Shown here one piece after another: positions 26,506 to 34,082 of a stretch of 46,656 nt of DNA. The stretch's first letter is position 1. The number at the start of each line of letters is the position of its first letter. The translations under genes and the position numbers were made by a program. Source of the stretch: an uncultured Anaerolineae bacterium (GTDB taxonomy: Bacteria; Chloroflexota; Anaerolineae; Anaerolineales; Villigracilaceae); contig CAKZJX010000080.1 of the NCBI GenBank assembly GCA_937120535.1, positions 1 to 46,656 of the forward strand. The letters are read 5' to 3'. The notes under the pieces are model-generated. The model saw only the letters and a program-made list of their open reading frames with translations, was not told the DNA's origin and made no database searches.

Positions 26506-26535
26506 TTGTCTGCATTCGACCAAGTGTGATATAAT
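26506..26535 (+). promoter_or_regulatory. Promoter of tRNA-His
   Basis: TTGTCT (26506-26511), 18-bp spacer, TATAAT (26530-26535), 16 bp before the tRNA. The first T of the -35 box is the last base of the target duplication of the repeat element. Confidence 0.75.
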
Positions 26536-26551
26536 ATCGGCCGCACCGCAC

Positions 26552-26624
26552 GGAGCCTGTAGCTCAACGGTAGAGCACTTGACTGTGGATCAAGGGGTTG
26601 TGGGTTCGAGACCCATCAGGCTCC
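26552..26624 (+). tRNA. tRNA-His (anticodon GTG)
   Basis: Cloverleaf with the extra 5' G (G-1) opposite discriminator C, as in tRNA-His: acceptor GAGCCTG/CAGGCTC, anticodon stem CTTGA/TCAAG with loop CTGTGGA, T loop TTCGAGA. CCA follows directly (26625-26627) and may be encoded. Confidence 0.97.
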
Positions 26625-26635
26625 CCAAACACCCA

Positions 26636-26667
26636 CTTCTGAGGCCAGCTAGGGCCTCGGAAGTTTT
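26636..26667 (+). terminator. Terminator of tRNA-His
   Basis: An 11-bp stem with one G-T pair (CTTCTGAGGCC/GGCCTCGGAAG), then TTTT. It ends 4 nt before the stop of the convergent Rieske gene. Confidence 0.75.
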
Positions 26668-26670
26668 CGT

Positions 26671-27789
26671 TTACTCTCCCATCGCTCGCAGATATTCTCG
26701 ATCGAAGGCTGCAGGGATGGATTCGTTGGGCGCGTAGGGCGAGGGGGCATAAACTCGAGAAGCTACCCCTTGTTGGGAGATTTCACATACGTGCCAATCT
26801 TGGCGGTTGGTCAGGTCCCAGAATTCGATGGCGTCTTCGGGGCGGAAGCGGGGATGGGTATAGGCATCGGGGTGGAAGAGCCAGTCACAGGTCACTAAGG
26901 TGGCGGCAGGGGAGAGGGGCGTCAGGGTGTGATACATCACGTAATCGGGGTGGAGGCTGAGGAGCATGTTGGGGAAGATCGAGTAGTAGTACACCCGATC
27001 GAGGTCCGGACCAGCGACGGTGGGAATGGGTGGGGCGCTGATCTGGCCGCTTAGGGTCATGCTACCTACCTCATGGCGGAGTTCCATGTAGCCGCCCAGG
27101 AAGGGACCTTCGGTCAGGTCGTTGTGACCGCTGTTGGGCGGGGATTTTTTGACCAGTTCAGGATGGACCGGCGAACAGTGGTTGCACTCGGAGTAGTTCT
27201 GAACGATCAGTTTCCAGTTGGCGCGAACGTGGTATTCGATGCGCCGGACTGAACGTAGTCGGCCAAGCTGCCAGGCGGTGAATTTGTTCATCAGAGGGGC
27301 AAAGAATTGCTCGAAGGATGGCGGGGCAGGAGAGAGGTTCAGGAACAGGAAGCCCTCCCATTCGTGTAGAGCAGCGCGATGGAGAGGGTAATCCTGCTTG
27401 CGGAATCCTTCTACCCGATCCATGTTGGGCGCTCCGATCAGGTTGCCTTGTAGGTCGAAGGTCCAGGCATGGTAGGGGCACTGGATGGAACCGGGCAGGT
27501 GGCCGGCCGCCTCTTGGCAGATACGGGCGCCTCGATGACGACAGACGTTGTAAAAGGCATGGATTTGGTTGTCTCGGTCGCGGATGATGATCAGGCTTTC
27601 GTCGCCGATATTGTAGAGGAAGTAGTCGCCTGGGTTGGGGATCTGTTCGGCTCGACCGATGCACAGCCAGTAGCGAGAGAAGATGCGTTCCTGTTCTTGG
27701 GCGAAGACGTGGTCGGAGACGAAGTAGGGACGCGGCAGGGTGAGCGAGCCTTGGACGTAGGTTTCGGTTGAGTGAAGGAAGGTGGTCAT
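26671..27789 (-). CDS. Rieske non-haem iron oxygenase, alpha subunit
   Basis: A 372-residue oxygenase. The Rieske [2Fe-2S] site is C83-x-H85 and C104-x2-H107 (CRHRG ... CPYHAW). The catalytic domain has the mononuclear iron ligands H204 and H209 in NYSECNHCSPVHP with E201 as the bridge to the neighbouring Rieske centre, and a distal Asp around 320. The NYxEC.HC.xVHP form resembles choline/glycine betaine monooxygenases and related quaternary-amine demethylases more than ring dioxygenases, so an N-methyl compound is a reasonable guess. No beta subunit or dedicated reductase is adjacent; the RACo-like gene upstream carries a [2Fe-2S] domain. Confidence 0.88.
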   Translation of the reverse strand: MTTFLHSTETYVQGSLTLPRPYFVSDHVFAQEQERIFSRYWLCIGRAEQIPNPGDYFLYNIGDESLIIIRDRDNQIHAFYNVCRHRGARICQEAAGHLPGSIQCPYHAWTFDLQGNLIGAPNMDRVEGFRKQDYPLHRAALHEWEGFLFLNLSPAPPSFEQFFAPLMNKFTAWQLGRLRSVRRIEYHVRANWKLIVQNYSECNHCSPVHPELVKKSPPNSGHNDLTEGPFLGGYMELRHEVGSMTLSGQISAPPIPTVAGPDLDRVYYYSIFPNMLLSLHPDYVMYHTLTPLSPAATLVTCDWLFHPDAYTHPRFRPEDAIEFWDLTNRQDWHVCEISQQGVASRVYAPSPYAPNESIPAAFDREYLRAMGE

Positions 27790-27840
27790 GGGGCCTCCTA
27801 AGCAATGGGGGAGAGGTCAAACTGTGGGGTGGTAGTGAGC

Positions 27841-27871
27841 ATTATATATTATATATGATTTTTACGGTCAA
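27841..27871 (-). promoter_or_regulatory. AT-rich promoter of the Rieske oxygenase gene
   Basis: Minus strand TTGACC (27871-27866) and two overlapping TATAAT boxes (27853-27848 at 12 bp, 27846-27841 at 19 bp) in a 20-bp pure A/T stretch. It stands out from the G+C-rich surroundings. It indicates separate control of this gene from the RACo gene upstream. Confidence 0.55.
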
Positions 27872-27927
27872 AATTGGCACAATTTGTTCGGGACGGATCG
27901 ACCTGCCATTTGACTTGCGGGCAGAAT

Positions 27928-29769
27928 TTAGATCAGCACCAGGGAGCGGGAGTAGATTTTGGTGAAGGAGGGATGTTTGGCCAGCTCGACGAATTCCACG
28001 TGGCGGGCCAGGGACTCGGCCAGCCGGCGCTGGGTTTGGGAGAGGAGCATGCGCCGTGCGCCGATGCCGGCCGCATTGCCGATCTGGCGGTAGCGAGAGC
28101 GCTCGAGGCGCGGCAGCATGCCGATGGCGACGGCGCTGTCGACATCGAGGTAGGTTCCAAAGGCGCCGGCGATGACGATCTGGTGGAGGTCGGCGGCCTG
28201 GATGCCGGCTACGTCGAGCAGGACTTCGATCCCGGCCCGGATAGCACCCTTGGCGAGTTGGATTTCGTTGACGTCTTTGCGGGTCATCCGAAGGTCACGT
28301 CCTGTCTTGGACTTGGCGGCGGGGACCAGGACGAATTCGGCGTTCCCACCCGAGCCGCGCAGGCGAGGATGACTGCCAGTGAAGGCGCCGCGCGGGGTGA
28401 GTAGGCCGGCTTTTTTGCATTCGGCCACGGCGTCTAGGATGCCGGATCCGCAGATGCCGATCGGGTCCAGGTTTCCGATGGTGTGGATCTGCACGTGGTC
28501 GCCCTCGATGCGCACGCGTTCGATGGCCCCTGGTGCGGCGCGCATTCCATCTTCAATGTGGGCGCCTTCGAAGGCCGGCCCGGAAGGGCAGGAGCAGGTC
28601 CAGTGACGGCCACGGTGGAAGAGGCTGAGCTCGGTGTTGGTGCCGATATCCAGGGCGATCAGGGTATCGGTGACGTTTGTCAGGCCGGCTCCGATCAGCA
28701 TGGCGACGTGGTCAGCTCCGACGAAGCCGGCGATGTTGGGTGGTAGGTAGATGGTGGCACCGTCTGCCAGGCGCAGACCTAGATCGCGCGCTTTGATGTG
28801 CAGGGCTTCGCCCACCGTCGCCATGTAGGGGGAGTCGCCCAGTTGCCGCACCGGCAGGCCGGCGAAGATGTGGTGCATGGCGGTATTGCCCACCACCACT
28901 GCCTCGACGATCTGCTGACGATCGATGTTGTGTGAGCGGCTCAGGTCGGCGATCAGGTCGTTCAGGCTTTCTATTAGGCGTCCTTGAAGGGTGGCTAAGC
29001 CGTCGGTGGGGTGATCGTTGATGTAGCGAATGCGGCTGATGATATCTTCGCCGTAGGCAATTTGGGGATTCATGGCTCCACCTTTGGCAATGGTGGCGCC
29101 AGAGGCCAGGTCTACCAGGTAGACGGCAATCTTGGTGGTGCCGATATCCGCCGCTAAGCCGTAGAGGGGGGCGCCGGCAGGCAAGAAGGCTACCCCTTCT
29201 GAGCGGTTGCGCAACGTTAGGCGCAGACGCCAATCTTGGGTGCGCAGCAACGGCGCCAGGGTTTTGAGCGCTTCGAGGTCGAAGCGAATGGTTTCGGTGG
29301 CGAGGGGCTGGGAGGCGACTGCGGTTTCTCGCAAGGCATCTAGGATGCGGGTGGTGTCGGGGCGGAGATCGGTCAGGGTGGCTGGGGGCACGATCAGGTC
29401 GAAGGCTTGAATAACCGGCTCTTGGGGGTCGAATTCGGCTTCTTGGCCTTCGATGGAGAGGCGCTGGGGTGCACTGAGTGACTCGGGTGGGATCTCGATC
29501 ACCAAGTCGGAGAGCACCTCGGCTTGGCAGGCCTGGCGAATGCCCTGCGCGCGTTCAGCGGGGCTGAGTTCGTCCAATTCGGTGGGCGTGTGATCGCTCA
29601 GCTGTCCTTTGAGTACCCGCACGCGACAGGTGCCACAGACGCCTGCGCCGCCGCACAGGGCTACCAGCTCGACCCCTGCCTGTTGACAGGCGTCGAGCAG
29701 GTTGGTGCCGGCCAGGACACTGATGCGCTTGCCGATCGGTTGTAGATCAATGTGGCAGGAGAGGGACAT
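27928..29769 (-). CDS. RACo-like protein: [2Fe-2S] ferredoxin domain plus ASKHA ATPase (DUF4445)
   Basis: 613 residues. The N-terminal plant-type ferredoxin domain has C39-x5-C45-x2-C48 and C81 (LCGGAGVCGTC .. ACQAE). The linker is followed by an actin-like ATPase domain (GLAADIGTTKIAVYLVDL at about 208, VVVGNTAMHHIFAG, IALDIGTNTELSL, PIGICGSGILDAVAE, IAGAFGTYLD). This is the layout of reductive activators of corrinoid proteins, which use ATP to return Co(II) to Co(I). The start at 29769 is chosen because the ferredoxin fold begins there; the 40 residues before it lack the pattern. It lies 23 nt after the DUF1638 gene. Confidence 0.92.
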   Translation of the reverse strand: MSLSCHIDLQPIGKRISVLAGTNLLDACQQAGVELVALCGGAGVCGTCRVRVLKGQLSDHTPTELDELSPAERAQGIRQACQAEVLSDLVIEIPPESLSAPQRLSIEGQEAEFDPQEPVIQAFDLIVPPATLTDLRPDTTRILDALRETAVASQPLATETIRFDLEALKTLAPLLRTQDWRLRLTLRNRSEGVAFLPAGAPLYGLAADIGTTKIAVYLVDLASGATIAKGGAMNPQIAYGEDIISRIRYINDHPTDGLATLQGRLIESLNDLIADLSRSHNIDRQQIVEAVVVGNTAMHHIFAGLPVRQLGDSPYMATVGEALHIKARDLGLRLADGATIYLPPNIAGFVGADHVAMLIGAGLTNVTDTLIALDIGTNTELSLFHRGRHWTCSCPSGPAFEGAHIEDGMRAAPGAIERVRIEGDHVQIHTIGNLDPIGICGSGILDAVAECKKAGLLTPRGAFTGSHPRLRGSGGNAEFVLVPAAKSKTGRDLRMTRKDVNEIQLAKGAIRAGIEVLLDVAGIQAADLHQIVIAGAFGTYLDVDSAVAIGMLPRLERSRYRQIGNAAGIGARRMLLSQTQRRLAESLARHVEFVELAKHPSFTKIYSRSLVLI

Positions 29770-29792
29770 GATGGTAGGGAGATTTCGGTGGG

Positions 29793-30524
29793 TTATTCGA
29801 TGGCGAGGATGTCGTTCTCGTAGGTAGGGCGCGTGCGTTGGCCTGGAGGAACGATCAGGAAATCTTGCTCGGACCAATCGCCATCGCATAGGCGCTGGAT
29901 CAAGCTGAAGTCGGCCGGCAGGCGTTCAAAGGTCCAGCCGCGACGGGCCGCTTGGGCGCGCGCTTCTTCTTCGGCCGACGTGACCACGTCGGGATCGATG
30001 ACCAGGAAGACGGCACGTTTGTAATGCGATAGCCAATCGCCCATGATGGCCATCAGGCGGTCGGCCTTTTGTTTGCCGTATTTGTAACAGTAGGTTTCGT
30101 AGATGGCATCCATTTCTGCTTGGCTGCCTTGCCCCATGGCAAGGGCGGCGTGGGCGCCCTGGACGCGCTCCAGGTAGTCTTGGGCATACCAGTAGGTGGC
30201 CGGTTCTTTTTGCAGTTCGGCTTCGTGGCGTTGGCGCGAGCCAAGGTGCAAGGTGATGCAATCATGGGCGCGAGGCAGGACCAGGGGGATGCGGCGCGCC
30301 CTCAGGCCGGCCGTGGCCATGCCGCATAAGCCGTAGACCAGTCCGATGGCTTGGTAAGGTTGGTCGTCTGCCTGATCGATCAGGGTTTGCAGGCGGACGC
30401 GGATGTCGTCGGGCTGGTGACGGTTGCGTGGGACGATGGTCACGTCTACAATGTTGGGCGAGCGCGCTGCGGCAGCATAGGCAGCACGAGTGAGGGATTC
30501 GCAGGTCAGGAGCAGGATGCGCAT
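29793..30524 (-). CDS. DUF1638 family protein
   Basis: A 243-residue soluble protein. The conserved features I can see are Cys8 (LLLTCESL), Cys67 (GLVYGLCGMATAGL), RAHDC at 86-89 with Cys89, TLHLGS, and YWYAQDYLE. DUF1638 proteins often occur beside corrinoid methyltransferases of the MttB group and their RACo activators, as seen with the next gene here. The biochemical role is not known to me. AGAGG precedes the ATG. Confidence 0.85.
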   Translation of the reverse strand: MRILLLTCESLTRAAYAAAARSPNIVDVTIVPRNRHQPDDIRVRLQTLIDQADDQPYQAIGLVYGLCGMATAGLRARRIPLVLPRAHDCITLHLGSRQRHEAELQKEPATYWYAQDYLERVQGAHAALAMGQGSQAEMDAIYETYCYKYGKQKADRLMAIMGDWLSHYKRAVFLVIDPDVVTSAEEEARAQAARRGWTFERLPADFSLIQRLCDGDWSEQDFLIVPPGQRTRPTYENDILAIE

Positions 30525-30646
30525 AGGTACCTCTAAAGCAAGGGCTTGGGGAGATAGGCTGGCTGAGAAGCCGTCTGCAATCTCCTACCGAGGGTTTCAC
30601 GGGAAGATGCGCTCTGGCAGCAAAGCGGGGGATGGTTTGGGCCGGC

Positions 30647-32197
30647 TCACACCGGAATGTTGCCGTGTTTGCGGGGCGGAGCCGGAGCGTATTTGTCGCG
30701 CAGGGCGGTCAGGGCAGCGATGATCTTCGGACGGGTTTCGCGCGGTTCGATAATATCATCTACGTATCCTGTGGCTGCGGCATGGTAAGGGTTGTTGAAT
30801 TTGCGGCGGTATTCTTCGGCCAGGCGTTGGCGTTCAGCCTGCGGATCGGGCGCCGATTCGATCTGCTTTTTGTAGAGGATGTTCACCGCACCCTCTGCGC
30901 CCAAGACGGCGATCTCGGCGCTCGGCCAAGCATAGGTGACGTCGGTGCCCAGGTATTTGCTGGACATCACCACATAAGCGCCGCCGTAGGCTTTCCGAGT
31001 AATAACGGTGATCTTGGGAACGGTGGCCTCAGAATAGGCGTAGAGCAGTTTGGCGCCATGACGGATAATACCGCCGTGTTCTTGGGCCACGCCAGGCAGG
31101 AAACCAGGCGAATCTACAAAGGTGACCAGGGGGAGGTTGAAGCAATCGCACATGCGGACGAAGCGCGTCATCTTATCAGCAGCGTCAATGTCGATCACGC
31201 CGGCCAGCACCGAGGGCTCTTGTCCTACGATGCCGACGCTGTAGCCACCGATGCGCGCCAAGCCGATGATGGCATTGCGCGCCCAATCGGACTGAAGCTC
31301 GAGGAAGGTCCCTCGATCCACGACGGCTTCGATGACTTGGTGCATGGAGTAGGGTTCTTTAGGGTCTAGGGGAACTATCTGGTTTAGCCATTCCTCCATG
31401 CGCAGCGGATCGTCACCGTTGGGCCGGAAGGGAGGGTTCTCGACGTTGTTGGAGGGCAGGTAGCTGAGGACGCGTCGTGCCAGGGCCAGGGCTTCTTGCT
31501 CGGATTGGGCTACCAGGTGGGTGGTGCCGCTGATGGTGGCGTGAACCGTGGCCCCGCCGAGCGTCTCGGGGTCGATGCGCTCGCCGGTCACGGTTTTGAT
31601 CACTTCGGGGCCGGTGAGGAACATGAAGGATTGTTTGTCCACCATGATGATGATGTCTTGCAAGGCAGGGGAGTAGGCGGCACCGCCGGCACATGGACCC
31701 AGCATGACGCTGATCTGGGGGATCACGCCGGAGTATTGGGCGTTGCGCCGGAAGATTTCGGCGTAGCCTCCCAAGGCTTTGACGCCTTCCTGGATGCGTG
31801 CTCCGCCCGAGTCGATCAATCCGATGCAGGGCGTACCGTTGCGCAGGGCCAAATCCATGACGCGGCAGATTTTGTGGCTTTGCATTCCGCCAAGGGTGCC
31901 GCCATAGATGGTGAAGTCTTGGGCATAGACATAGACGGTGCGACCTTCGATTTGTCCGTAGCCGGTTACGACGCCGTCGCCGAAGAAACGTTCGCTTTCT
32001 GAGCTAAGTTCGGCCGCTGAACTGGTGATGAACGGTTCGATTTCGTTGAAAGTTCCAGGATCGAGGAGCAGGTCCAGGCGCTCACGAGCGGTGAGTTTGC
32101 CTTTGGCGCGTTGTTTGGCAATGCGTTCTGCACCGCCTCCTTCTAGGGCGCGAGCGCGCATTCGACGGAGTTCTAGGATTCGGGGATCTTCATGCAT
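30647..32197 (-). CDS. Acyl-CoA carboxylase beta subunit (carboxyltransferase), propionyl-CoA type
   Basis: A 516-residue carboxyltransferase that moves CO2 from carboxybiotin to propionyl- or methylmalonyl-CoA. The N-terminal crotonase domain has FGDGVVTGYGQIEGRTVY, DFTIYGGTLGG, LIDSGGARIQEGV and the oxyanion loop LGPCAGGAAYSP. The C-terminal half has FVDSPGFLPGVAQEHGGIIRHGAK, RKAYGGAYVVMSSK and the typical end PRKHGNIPV. ATG 32197 is preferred over GTG 32206 because AAGG is better spaced. No biotin carboxylase or biotin carrier is adjacent, so PccB and MmdA cannot be separated. Confidence 0.94.
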   Translation of the reverse strand: MHEDPRILELRRMRARALEGGGAERIAKQRAKGKLTARERLDLLLDPGTFNEIEPFITSSAAELSSESERFFGDGVVTGYGQIEGRTVYVYAQDFTIYGGTLGGMQSHKICRVMDLALRNGTPCIGLIDSGGARIQEGVKALGGYAEIFRRNAQYSGVIPQISVMLGPCAGGAAYSPALQDIIIMVDKQSFMFLTGPEVIKTVTGERIDPETLGGATVHATISGTTHLVAQSEQEALALARRVLSYLPSNNVENPPFRPNGDDPLRMEEWLNQIVPLDPKEPYSMHQVIEAVVDRGTFLELQSDWARNAIIGLARIGGYSVGIVGQEPSVLAGVIDIDAADKMTRFVRMCDCFNLPLVTFVDSPGFLPGVAQEHGGIIRHGAKLLYAYSEATVPKITVITRKAYGGAYVVMSSKYLGTDVTYAWPSAEIAVLGAEGAVNILYKKQIESAPDPQAERQRLAEEYRRKFNNPYHAAATGYVDDIIEPRETRPKIIAALTALRDKYAPAPPRKHGNIPV

Positions 32198-32294
32198 AGA
32201 GGGCACCTTGTAGGAAGTTGTGAAGGGAAGTATACATGAAAGAAGGGGAGAGGGGGAGAGAGTGAAGAGAGTGGGGGAGCAGGAGAAATGGTGA

Positions 32295-32319
32295 CGCGCT
32301 GTCGAGGGGGGACAGCGCG
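32295..32319 (-). terminator. Strong hairpin after the complex III operon's last gene region
   Basis: A 9-bp inverted repeat (CGCGCTGTC/GACAGCGCG) with a 7-nt loop, downstream of the cytochrome gene. The T run is poor, so termination is probable but not certain. Confidence 0.45.
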
Positions 32320-32346
32320 CCGATCAGGTAGGGATATATCTACAGG

Positions 32347-33006
32347 TTAGGGGGTGGTTGCGGCAGGCGCGTAGGCGCCGGCGTAGATGATCCGTTCGCT
32401 TGGCGGGTAGTCGGCAGGGGGATGGCCGGCGGGGATGTTCTCGGCGAGGGTGAGGGTTCGGTAGAGGATAGAGGCTTTCCAATGACCGCCTGCTAGGATG
32501 TCCACCCCTTTGGCTTGCTCAGGAGTCTGGCGTTGTGAGCCAGCCAGAATCCCGGCATAGCTGCTTAGGTCTAAGCCGGCGCTGTCTTTCCGCAGCGCTG
32601 CGTTGTGGCACGAGGTGCACGACAGTGAAGCCGGGTACCACACATGGTTCTCGTTCAGCAGAGGGAAGATGTCGGCGGCAAAGGTTCCTTGGCAAAGGGC
32701 GCCGGTGCGGTCGGTGAACGAGAAGGGCTGCGACTCAGGGTAGCCGGCTTCGACCCAGGCGCCGAGCAAGTCCAGGGCGTTTACTTGGCATTGGGAGGAG
32801 CCGGCTGGGGCGGTCGGGGCCGGGGCAGGTAGGGTGGCCGGGATCAAGGTGGGAACGGGCGTCTTCAGGGCAATGTCTTCGGATTGGGCCCGATAACACG
32901 CAAGATCGAAGCCACATCCCATGAGGTAGATAAATACGATAAAGCCGACGATGAGCACAATAAAGCCGGCCAGGATGCGCAGCATGAAAGGTTGGAAATC
33001 GTCCAT
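32347..33006 (-). CDS. Membrane-anchored monohaem cytochrome c, last gene of the complex III operon
   Basis: 219 residues. An N-terminal helix (about 10-30) ends in LMGC, a possible lipid attachment at Cys31. A Pro/Ala/Thr linker (residues 48-70) is followed by a soluble domain with one haem c motif CTSCH (C130, C133, H134) and four more cysteines. The start at 33006 follows GGAGAA and the ActE stop by 17 nt; the frame is open for 83 codons more without support. It may be an extra subunit or the electron carrier to the oxidase. It does not match a standard Act subunit that I recognise. Confidence 0.8.
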   Translation of the reverse strand: MDDFQPFMLRILAGFIVLIVGFIVFIYLMGCGFDLACYRAQSEDIALKTPVPTLIPATLPAPAPTAPAGSSQCQVNALDLLGAWVEAGYPESQPFSFTDRTGALCQGTFAADIFPLLNENHVWYPASLSCTSCHNAALRKDSAGLDLSSYAGILAGSQRQTPEQAKGVDILAGGHWKASILYRTLTLAENIPAGHPPADYPPSERIIYAGAYAPAATTP

Positions 33007-33023
33007 GGATTCTCCTTCTCTCC

Positions 33024-33545
33024 TCAGGGTGTGGTAGGCTGGGCCAAGGTGCGCAGATAGTTCACCACGTCCCATCGCTCGCGCACCGTGAGATTCTCGT
33101 TCAAGGCCGGCATACGCCCCTGAATGCCCAGGCTGATGGTCAGGAAGATCGATCCGTCGCCCTTGGACTGCACGACGGCCGAGGTCAGGTCGGCCGGGCG
33201 GTTTTTTAAGAAGGCTGCAATTTGACCGTTGCCCTGGCCTTCCGGGCCGTGACACATAGCGCAGTGGATGGCGTAGAGTTGTGCGCCGCGCGCAACCGAC
33301 ACTTCATTGGCCGGCACCGGATTGACCAAGGCCTCCGGTCCTAGCTCTATAAGATAAACCGGCCCCTGGATGGGAATAGAACGGGCAGGAGGAGGCAGGG
33401 GTTCTTCCATATCTCCAAACGAGGGTTGCAGACCCATGAAGCTGACCCATTGAATCTTGATGATATCGAAGGCAAATAACATCAATACACCCGCTAGCAG
33501 GGCAATGACGGAAAACACGACGGAGAGTTGTTTGAGCAGTCTCAT
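33024..33545 (-). CDS. actE: Alternative complex III, monohaem cytochrome c subunit ActE
   Basis: 173 residues: one N-terminal membrane helix (about 7-28), then a class I cytochrome c domain with CAMCH (C95, C98, H99) and likely axial Met in IQGRMPAL. The order in the cluster and the size fit ActE, the subunit that passes electrons out of the complex to a cytochrome oxidase. Its ATG overlaps the ActD stop by 4 nt. Confidence 0.88.
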   Translation of the reverse strand: MRLLKQLSVVFSVIALLAGVLMLFAFDIIKIQWVSFMGLQPSFGDMEEPLPPPARSIPIQGPVYLIELGPEALVNPVPANEVSVARGAQLYAIHCAMCHGPEGQGNGQIAAFLKNRPADLTSAVVQSKGDGSIFLTISLGIQGRMPALNENLTVRERWDVVNYLRTLAQPTTP

Positions 33546-34072
33546 AGGTGTTGCGCCTCCGCAAATTGGACGGACTCGGCGCCCAGTTTCCTGAGGGTAG
33601 TGATCATGCGAGATTCATCCGCCGGTGGACATTCGATCAGGATGGCGATCTTGCCGTCGCTGATTTCCGGCACATAGTGCATGGGGCGATAGTTGGGGAA
33701 GAACGAGTCGAGGAACACGCCCAGGAAGGTTGCCAGCAGCATGACCAACATGGTTAGTTCAAAGAGGATGATCACGGCCGGCGGGAACGATGCATAGGGT
33801 CGTCCACCCACCACGATCGGATACAGATTGGGCGCAACGAAGGCCAAGAACAGGCCGGCCCCAAAGCCAATCACGGCGCCGCCCAACGCTAGTCGGGGCA
33901 CGTTCGTCCACTGCCGGGGCCGGCCCAGCATCGCCTCGGTCACCGGAATGCCCGAGATCACGTTCATACAGTCATCGCCGATGCCGAGAAGGCGCAGTTG
34001 TTCGATCGCATCAGCGGCCGGTTCAATATCGCTAAAGACGGCCAGCAACGATGTTTGTGCGCTTGTTGTCAT
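33542..34072 (-). CDS. actD: Alternative complex III, subunit ActD (DUF3341)
   Basis: 176 residues: a cytoplasmic N-terminal part (LLAVFSDIEPAADAIEQLRLLG), two membrane helices (about 62-80 and 98-122) and a C-terminal cytoplasmic domain (GKIAILIECPPADESRMITTLRKLGA). This is the DUF3341 layout of ActD. It has no cofactor site. It lies 10 nt after actC. Confidence 0.88.
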   Translation of the reverse strand: MTTSAQTSLLAVFSDIEPAADAIEQLRLLGIGDDCMNVISGIPVTEAMLGRPRQWTNVPRLALGGAVIGFGAGLFLAFVAPNLYPIVVGGRPYASFPPAVIILFELTMLVMLLATFLGVFLDSFFPNYRPMHYVPEISDGKIAILIECPPADESRMITTLRKLGAESVQFAEAQHL

Positions 34073-34082
34073 AGCGGCCTCC

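Noticed and set aside
29770-29889. 40-codon extension of the RACo-like gene
   Set aside because: Arg/His/Pro-rich, overlaps the DUF1638 gene, and the ferredoxin domain begins at the inner ATG.
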